Below are positions 1 to 3,412 of a stretch of 5,143 nucleotides of DNA, piece after piece. The DNA is from an uncultured Lachnospiraceae bacterium (lineage in GTDB: Bacteria > Bacillota > Clostridia > Lachnospirales > Lachnospiraceae). The notes beneath the pieces were generated by a model. It was not told the origin of the DNA. It was given only the letters and a program-made list of their open reading frames with translations, and searched no databases. Positions within the stretch are counted from its first letter, which is position 1, and every line of letters starts with the position of its first letter. The stretch spans positions 1-5,143 of the forward strand of contig CAJOQO010000151.1 in the NCBI GenBank assembly GCA_905236545.1, given 5' to 3'. The position numbers and the translations under genes are program-made.

Positions 1-104
1 ACCAGATCAGCACACCAGATCAGCACACCAGATCAACACACCAGATCAACACACCAGATCTACACATCAAATCAACACACCAGATCTTCATACCAAATCT
101 TTCC
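1..104. repeat. 13-bp tandem repeat array, about 8 copies
   Basis: Eight head-to-tail 13-bp units run from base 1 to base 104 with the consensus ACCAGATCARCAC. Units 1 and 2 are identical, as are units 3 and 4, which differ from 1 and 2 by one base (G to A). Units 5 to 8 (53-65, 66-78, 79-91, 92-104) diverge step by step towards the downstream gene. Six of the eight units contain GATC. The array touches the left window edge, so the true copy number is unknown. The unit length is not a multiple of three, so it is unlikely to be coding. It ends about 10 bp before the Shine-Dalgarno sequence of the DUF5688 gene and takes up the place where that gene's promoter might be expected. I see no clear sigma-A promoter inside it. 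Function unknown. Confidence 0.93.
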
Positions 105-114
105 ATCATTCTTC

Positions 115-122
115 AAAGGAGG
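115..122 (+). promoter_or_regulatory. Ribosome binding site of the DUF5688 gene
   Basis: AAAGGAGG is a near-perfect Shine-Dalgarno sequence. It lies 12 bases before the ATG at 135, slightly long but workable, and there is no closer in-frame start. It fixes 135 as the start codon. Confidence 0.85.
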
Positions 123-134
123 TTTCTTCTGATT

Positions 135-1049
135 ATGGACTACAGCAACTTTCTGAAAACCATTACAGAGCGTATCCGGGAAAGGGTCTCGGACGAATAC
201 ACGGTGGAAACACATGCCATGAGAAAGAACAATGGGGTGATGCTTGACAGCCTGATGATTCGCCGTCCGGATGATATGGTCTGCCCGAATATTTATCTGA
301 ATGACATCTATCGCTGGTATCTGGACGGCGCATCCATGGACCAGCTGACGGACAGGATTCTTGACACTTATCATAACGCGGCGGCTGCTATGCAGATTCG
401 TGCGGAAGAACTGATAACGCCTGAGATTATCCGCAGACAGGTCGTCCGGCGGCTGATCAATTACGAAAAGAACAGAGATCTGCTGGCAAATGTGCCGCAC
501 AGGAGATTCCTGGATCTTGCCCTGATCTATTATGTGATGGTGCATAATGACAGGATGGGAGAGGGAGCGATTATGGTTCGGAATGATTTTCTGGATCTTT
601 ATTCCATGGATGCGTCGGAGATTGAAGAGGAAGCCTGCCAGAACACACGAAGTCTGCTCCCTGCGGATTTTCTGCGGATTTCAGATCTTTTGAGGGAGTT
701 CGGGGAAAAATGCGGCGCCCAGTCATACTCAGACATTACGCTGGAAGAGGAGTCCGTAGAATCCCCTCTGTATGTGCTGACGAACCGGTCACGTCAGTTT
801 GGGGCATGCTATATGGCTGACACGGAGGTTTTGTCCGGAATCGCCGGGAGACTGGAATCAGACGTCTACATTCTTCCGAGTTCCGTACATGAATGCATGA
901 TCGTACCGGCTGAGCAGTGGGAAGATCCCTCTGCGCTCTCTGAAATGGTGCGGGAGATCAACCGGACGCAGGTGTCGGAGGAGGAATATCTGTCCAACAC
1001 CATCTACCGGTTCCGGCGAGAGACGCAGAAAGTTGAGACAGCTGTCTGA
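135..1049 (+). CDS. DUF5688 family protein, function unknown
   Basis: A complete 304-residue protein that I recognise as DUF5688, a family found mainly in Lachnospiraceae and related gut Clostridia, with no established function. Family-like segments are visible: an N-terminal helical part (1-30), a KNNGVML segment (31-37), CPNIYLNDIYRWYLDG (50-65), the central NYEKNRDLLANVPHRRFLDLALIYYV region (109-134), then near the C-terminus PLYVLTN (211-217), an FGACYM segment (222-227) and VYILPSSVHECMIVP (244-258). There is no signal peptide or membrane segment, so it should be cytoplasmic. Acidic stretches occur at 161-166 and 203-209. The start is set by the AAAGGAGG site at 115-122. No close gene shares its transcript within the window: a 13-bp repeat array lies upstream and a convergent tRNA downstream. 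Family assignment is from recalled sequence character, not a profile search. Biochemical role: none assigned. Confidence 0.8.
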   Translation: MDYSNFLKTITERIRERVSDEYTVETHAMRKNNGVMLDSLMIRRPDDMVCPNIYLNDIYRWYLDGASMDQLTDRILDTYHNAAAAMQIRAEELITPEIIRRQVVRRLINYEKNRDLLANVPHRRFLDLALIYYVMVHNDRMGEGAIMVRNDFLDLYSMDASEIEEEACQNTRSLLPADFLRISDLLREFGEKCGAQSYSDITLEEESVESPLYVLTNRSRQFGACYMADTEVLSGIAGRLESDVYILPSSVHECMIVPAEQWEDPSALSEMVREINRTQVSEEEYLSNTIYRFRRETQKVETAV

Positions 1050-1100
1050 TCCGGGCCGGATGGCTTAAACGGATGGGAAATATCGGACGTGCCACGAAGG

Positions 1101-1125
1101 GCCTGTCGTACTGCAAACGGCAGGC
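1101..1125 (+). other. Hairpin downstream of the DUF5688 gene
   Basis: GCCTGTCG (1101-1108) pairs with CGGCAGGC (1118-1125), giving an 8-bp stem with one G-T pair and a 9-base loop. On the + strand it is followed by A-rich rather than T-rich sequence, so it does not look like a textbook intrinsic terminator for the DUF5688 transcript. It may still stabilise or end that mRNA. No better + strand terminator was seen between 1050 and 1222. Confidence 0.5.
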
Positions 1126-1163
1126 TAAAAAATAATAGGCAGAAAATCGTATGATTTCTGCCT
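1126..1163 (-). terminator. Likely intrinsic terminator of the tRNA-Arg transcript
   Basis: Read on the minus strand, an inverted repeat at 1137-1163 pairs AGGCAGAA with TTCTGCCT, continues after a one-base bulge with ATC/GAT, and has a 4-base loop. It is followed directly by ATTATTTTTT (1127-1136). A stem plus T-rich tail is the usual form of a rho-independent terminator. It lies about 60 bp beyond the tRNA 3' end, which fits a short tRNA primary transcript, and it would also shield the convergent DUF5688 gene. Confidence 0.7.
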
Positions 1164-1165
1164 AC

Positions 1166-1187
1166 TGCGATACCATTTGCGATACCA
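1166..1187. repeat. Pair of 10-bp direct repeats near the tRNA 3' end
   Basis: TGCGATACCA occurs at 1166-1175 and again at 1178-1187, separated by TT, so the period is 12 bp. The pair lies 36 bp beyond the 3' end of the tRNA-Arg gene. Short direct repeats at this position resemble the arm-type sites bound by tyrosine integrases, which often insert into tRNA 3' ends. No integrase gene is visible in the window, so the attachment-site reading is inference. The repeat itself is certain. Confidence 0.6.
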
Positions 1188-1195
1188 ACCGCCAA

Positions 1196-1218
1196 AAACC
1201 CAGTAAAATCAAGGGTTT
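1196..1218 (-). terminator. Weak hairpin just after the tRNA 3' end
   Basis: On the minus strand AAACCC (1213-1218) and GGGTTT (1196-1201) can pair around an 11-base loop, and the second arm runs into a total of five T residues. It begins 4 bases after the tRNA 3' end. The stem is only 6 bp, half of it A-T, so it is a weaker terminator candidate than 1126-1163. It may act with it or be chance. Confidence 0.3.
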
Positions 1219-1222
1219 CAAA

Positions 1223-1295
1223 CGCATCTGGAGGGAATCGAACCCCCGCCACACGGTACCGGAAACCGTTGCTCTATCCCCTGAGCTACAGATGC
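1223..1295 (-). tRNA. tRNA-Arg, anticodon CCG
   Basis: The minus strand folds into a complete 73-base cloverleaf. The acceptor stem pairs GCATCTG with CAGATGC with a G discriminator. The D stem pairs GCTC with GAGC around an 8-base loop. The anticodon stem pairs ACGGT with ACCGT around the loop TTCCGGT. A 5-base variable region follows, then the T arm GGGGG/CCCTC around the canonical TTCGATT loop, with one G-T pair. The anticodon CCG lies at 1260-1262 and reads the arginine codon CGG. The terminal CCA is not encoded: the next bases are TTT, so it must be added after transcription. It is convergent with the DUF5688 gene and divergent from the SH3 gene, and has its own promoter and terminator. 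Long open frames crossing this interval on either strand are artefacts. Confidence 0.97.
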
Positions 1296-1312
1296 ATGCT
1301 TCGGACTTCGTA

Positions 1313-1341
1313 ATAGTACCACATGAAGTGCCCAAAGTCAA
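1313..1341 (-). promoter_or_regulatory. Promoter of tRNA-Arg(CCG)
   Basis: On the minus strand a -35 box TTGACT (1336-1341, 5/6 match) is followed by a 17-bp spacer and a -10 box TACTAT (1313-1318, 4/6). TGG directly precedes the -10, forming an extended -10 element. The expected start site near 1306 gives a 5' leader of about 11 bases before the tRNA, suitable for RNase P processing. Confidence 0.8.
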
Positions 1342-1371
1342 AGATAAAAACAGCGTGCACCTGATCTTTGA
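1338..1371. repeat. 8-bp inverted repeat in the divergent promoter region
   Basis: TCAAAGAT (1338-1345) and ATCTTTGA (1364-1371) are a perfect inverted repeat with 18 bases between them. A G-T and an A-T pair can extend each arm outwards to 1336 and 1373. The left arm overlaps the -35 box of the tRNA promoter and the right arm ends 4 bp before the -35 box of the SH3 gene promoter. It could be a spaced operator or chance. No regulator gene is in the window. Confidence 0.5.
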
Positions 1372-1375
1372 TTAC

Positions 1376-1404
1376 TTGAATTTTGACTACCTTCATTCTA
1401 TAAT
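1376..1404 (+). promoter_or_regulatory. Sigma-A promoter of the SH3-domain gene
   Basis: TTGAAT (1376-1381, 4/6) is followed by a 17-bp spacer and a perfect TATAAT (1399-1404). The start site is expected near 1411, giving an untranslated leader of about 60 bases before the ATG at 1471. The -10 box is embedded in a perfect palindrome (1391-1408), which suggests regulation. Confidence 0.8.
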
Positions 1405-1408
1405 GAAG
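1391..1408. promoter_or_regulatory. Operator-like palindrome over the -10 box
   Basis: CTTCATT (1391-1397) and AATGAAG (1402-1408) are a perfect 7-bp inverted repeat around CTAT. The dyad covers the TATAAT of the SH3 gene promoter, so a dimeric repressor bound here would block RNA polymerase. The sequence matches no operator I can name. The symmetry is observed; the operator role is inferred. Confidence 0.45.
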
Positions 1409-1456
1409 AACAGTTACATTGATCCTGTCGGGGGACTTTCAGGAAACAGATTGAGC

Positions 1457-1465
1457 GGGGGGGAG
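1457..1465 (+). promoter_or_regulatory. Ribosome binding site of the SH3 gene, within a G7 tract
   Basis: A run of seven G (1457-1463) followed by AG gives a GGGAG/GGGGAG-type Shine-Dalgarno sequence ending 5 bases before the ATG at 1471. It supports that start, although it is not the classical AGGAGG. Confidence 0.6.
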
Positions 1466-1470
1466 TTGGC

Positions 1471-2427
1471 ATGTTGGATAATTTCAGGGAGTGGCTGTCG
1501 GATAATCTGCGTTATGTCCTTCTTGGGCTGGCAGTAGTACTTGTGATTATCATCGGGATCTGTATTTTCCGGCTCATCGGGGGATCCTCGTCGGGGAAAA
1601 AGAGTACAGAAAAGCCGGCAACTGCCGCGACAACGTCACAGGATGATGAGAAGAGTTCAGAGGCTGCAGCGTCCGTGGCGATTTCCGCTCCTGCCGCGGG
1701 TGAAGGTCTGACCGTCAACGACGAACCCATCCTGAATCTTGTGAAAAAGTATTATACCGCTGTATCCGCCGAGGATGAGGCGACGCTTGCAACCATCGTC
1801 GAGCCCTGGAACGATACGGTAAAGCAGGAAACCTTTGCACTGAATGAGAAGTTCAGGAGCTTTGACAACATTACAACCTACTCCAAGGAGGGACCTGTTA
1901 ACGACTCATGGCTTGCCTATGTTTACTGTGAGTGCCGCGTGGACGGCGTCGATTCGGGGATCCCTACGCTTCTGAACCCGCTTGTCATCCTGAAAACAGA
2001 CAGCTCGGATCTGAAGATCTCTTCCGACCGCAGCGCTTACACGGACTATATCAACGAGTCCAATATGAGCAAGGATGTCCAGGCGCTGATCGATGAGGTA
2101 AACAGACAGTACGAGGAGCTGAAGGGTGCGGACTCCCAGGTGAAGAACTACGGGACGGACGGCTCCGGATCGACCGGCGAGGCATCGACGGAAGACGTGT
2201 CCTCCAGTTCCACGACCGGTACGCAGGGAAAAGCCACCGCAACGGCTAATGTCAATATCCGTTCTGAGGCGAGTACGAACGGATCGGTTCTCGGAACACT
2301 TTATCCCGGACAGGAGGTCAGCATCGTATCGTCGGAGGGTGACTGGTCGCATATCACGTTCTCAGATCCGGCGACTGGCAGTACGATAGACGGGTATGTT
2401 TCAAACAGCTATCTTAACATGGGGTGA
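1471..2427 (+). CDS. Membrane-anchored SH3-domain protein
   Basis: A complete 318-residue protein. One hydrophobic segment (about residues 15-37, YVLLGLAVVLVIIIGICIF) is followed by GKK, and I infer a signal-anchor helix with the bulk outside the cell. A Ser/Thr/Ala/Lys-rich linker follows (about 38-80). Next comes a globular region (about 83-190) beginning EPILNLVKKYYTAVSAED, which resembles NTF2-like extracellular domains; that match is tentative. A helical stretch (200-218), a Gly/Ser/Thr linker (about 228-252) and a C-terminal bacterial SH3 domain (SH3_3 type, about 254-316) complete it. The SH3 part shows the typical ATANVNIRSEAS, VLGTLYPGQEV, DWSHI and GYVSNSYL segments. Such SH3 domains usually bind peptidoglycan or cell-wall peptides, so a wall-sensing or wall-binding role is plausible but not shown. 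No catalytic domain is present. It has its own promoter and terminator, so it is probably monocistronic. No specific gene name is recognised. Confidence 0.9.
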   Translation: MLDNFREWLSDNLRYVLLGLAVVLVIIIGICIFRLIGGSSSGKKSTEKPATAATTSQDDEKSSEAAASVAISAPAAGEGLTVNDEPILNLVKKYYTAVSAEDEATLATIVEPWNDTVKQETFALNEKFRSFDNITTYSKEGPVNDSWLAYVYCECRVDGVDSGIPTLLNPLVILKTDSSDLKISSDRSAYTDYINESNMSKDVQALIDEVNRQYEELKGADSQVKNYGTDGSGSTGEASTEDVSSSSTTGTQGKATATANVNIRSEASTNGSVLGTLYPGQEVSIVSSEGDWSHITFSDPATGSTIDGYVSNSYLNMG

Positions 2428-2492
2428 GCTTGCACTGACTGATCTTTCTTACATGGGGTGAACGTGCGCTGACCAATCTCTCTTACATGTGG
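2417..2492 (+). repeat. 34-bp tandem duplication across the SH3 gene stop
   Basis: A 34-bp unit at 2417-2450 is repeated directly at 2451-2484 with 28 of 34 bases identical. A third partial copy (ACATGTGG) begins at 2485. Each full unit starts ACATGGGGTGA, which in copy 1 includes the last codons and TGA stop of the SH3 gene, so the stop region was copied into the 3' flank. The mismatches show the duplication is not recent. It lies directly before the terminator. Confidence 0.85.
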
Positions 2493-2499
2493 AACGGAC

Positions 2500-2530
2500 A
2501 AAACTGCCGCAGGTGTTTGCGGCAGTTTTT
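2500..2530 (+). terminator. Strong intrinsic terminator after the SH3 gene
   Basis: AAAACTGCCGCA (2500-2511) pairs perfectly over 12 bp with TGCGGCAGTTTT (2518-2529) around a 6-base loop, and the T tract ends at 2530. This is a classic rho-independent terminator 70 bp after the SH3 stop codon, separating that gene from the rRNA modification/ligase unit. The A-rich left arm gives a short T tract on the other strand too, but no minus-strand gene needs it. Confidence 0.93.
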
Positions 2531-2648
2531 GCACGGGAAGAACCTGTCAGGGATCATCGATGAAAGACGCTCCCGGACGCAGTCCGGGCGGCAGCGGAAC
2601 AGGCGATCTGTTCACGGGCATATTCATCATAATGAAAAGCGGATGGTT
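2531..2648 (+). other. Leader of the pseudouridine synthase gene with three palindromes
   Basis: This stretch holds no gene. It carries CCTG-T-CAGG (2543-2551), the perfect 10-bp palindrome TCATCGATGA (2554-2563) and a 7-bp hairpin CCCGGAC/GTCCGGG (2572-2588) with a GCA loop and no T tail. The only -10-like box is CATAAT (2628-2633). It lacks a matching -35 and would leave a leader of only about 9 bases, so the promoter of the downstream unit is not identified. No riboswitch fold was recognised. Confidence 0.4.
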
Positions 2649-3383
2649 ATGAGACTGAATAAATATCTGAGCGCGCAGGGCGTATGTTCCAGACGTCAGG
2701 CAGACCGGCTGATCGCGGAGGGAAAGGTGACCGTGAATGGCGTGAGCGCGGTTCTGGGGCAGACTGTGACGCCCGGAGATCTGGTTGAGGTATGCGGGAA
2801 GAGGGTGGAGGAAAGAACGGAAGAGCTCTTTTTGGCGGTCAACAAACCACGCGGAGTTGTTGTGACGACGGACCGGACCTTCCAGGATCCGATTCTGGCT
2901 GATCTGGTGCCGTCTGATCCAAGAGTATTTGCGGTTGGCCGTCTTGATAAGGACTCAGAAGGACTGATCCTGATGACAAATAACGGTGACGCGTCAAACC
3001 GGATCCAGAAAGCCAGGTCATTTCACGAGAAGGAATACGAGGTGACGGTGGATCACCCGGTTACCCGCTCGTTTCTGAGGAGGATGGGAGAGGGCGTTTA
3101 TCTGGAAGAACTTGACCGCCGAACCCGTCCCTGCCGTGTAAGCAGGATCGGTGAAAACCGCTTTCGGATCATTCTGACGGAGGGGATGAATCGTCAGATC
3201 AGGAGAATGTGCCATACACTGGGATATGAGGTGACAGCTCTTCGCAGAATCCGGATCATGAATATCCTGCTTGGAGATCTTCCGGAGGGACGATACCGCT
3301 CCCTGACAAAGACGGAGCTGAGGGAGCTGAAGGCACTGCTGGAGAGCGAAGGAGGTGCTTCGCCTTCCGGCAATGGAATCTGA
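2649..3383 (+). CDS. rluF: 23S rRNA pseudouridine synthase, RluF/RsuA family
   Basis: A 244-residue enzyme, normal length for the RsuA/RluB/E/F family, which isomerises a specific uridine in rRNA to pseudouridine in the cytoplasm. An S4 RNA-binding domain occupies about 1-48 (MRLNKYLSAQGVCSRRQADR). The catalytic domain follows, with NKPRG (65-69), the active-site motif GRLDKDSEGL (97-106) whose first Asp, D100, is the expected nucleophile, KEYEVTV (128-134) and NRQIRRMC (181-188). The RIRIMNI segment (200-206) favours RluF, which in E. coli modifies U2604 of 23S rRNA, over RluB or RsuA; the exact target here is inferred. The frame stays open upstream to 2487 but crosses the terminator, so a start at 2649 is chosen because family members begin MRLNKYLS. 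An ATG two codons earlier (2643) is possible, and neither has a strong Shine-Dalgarno site. ligA follows after 29 bp in the same direction. Confidence 0.9.
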   Translation: MRLNKYLSAQGVCSRRQADRLIAEGKVTVNGVSAVLGQTVTPGDLVEVCGKRVEERTEELFLAVNKPRGVVVTTDRTFQDPILADLVPSDPRVFAVGRLDKDSEGLILMTNNGDASNRIQKARSFHEKEYEVTVDHPVTRSFLRRMGEGVYLEELDRRTRPCRVSRIGENRFRIILTEGMNRQIRRMCHTLGYEVTALRRIRIMNILLGDLPEGRYRSLTKTELRELKALLESEGGASPSGNGI

Positions 3384-3412
3384 GTGTTTTCAAAGGAATG
3401 AAAGAGAGTGAC

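Noticed and set aside
1..104. CRISPR array
   Set aside because: The 13-bp units are directly adjacent with no spacers, so it is a simple tandem repeat.
72..545. 157-codon minus-strand frame overlapping the repeat array and DUF5688 gene
   Set aside because: It is antisense to a recognised gene with a strong ribosome binding site, and its own sequence shows no recognisable domain.
1004..1252. 82-codon open frame on the minus strand
   Set aside because: It begins inside the tRNA gene and runs through the terminator hairpin into the DUF5688 gene.
1384..1404. TTGACT near 1384 as -35 for the TATAAT at 1399
   Set aside because: The spacer would be only about 10 bp. TTGAAT at 1376 gives the proper 17 bp.
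1151..1537. 128-codon open frame on the + strand crossing 1223-1295
   Set aside because: It runs through the antisense strand of a perfect tRNA cloverleaf and the SH3 gene promoter, so it is not coding.
2628..2633. CATAAT as a -10 box for the pseudouridine synthase gene
   Set aside because: The hexamer 17 bp upstream is GATCTG, not a -35, and transcription would start only about 9 bases before the ATG.
2487..2648. 54-codon N-terminal extension of the pseudouridine synthase
   Set aside because: The extension is encoded across the strong terminator at 2500-2530 and has no family similarity; the S4 domain starts at 2649.
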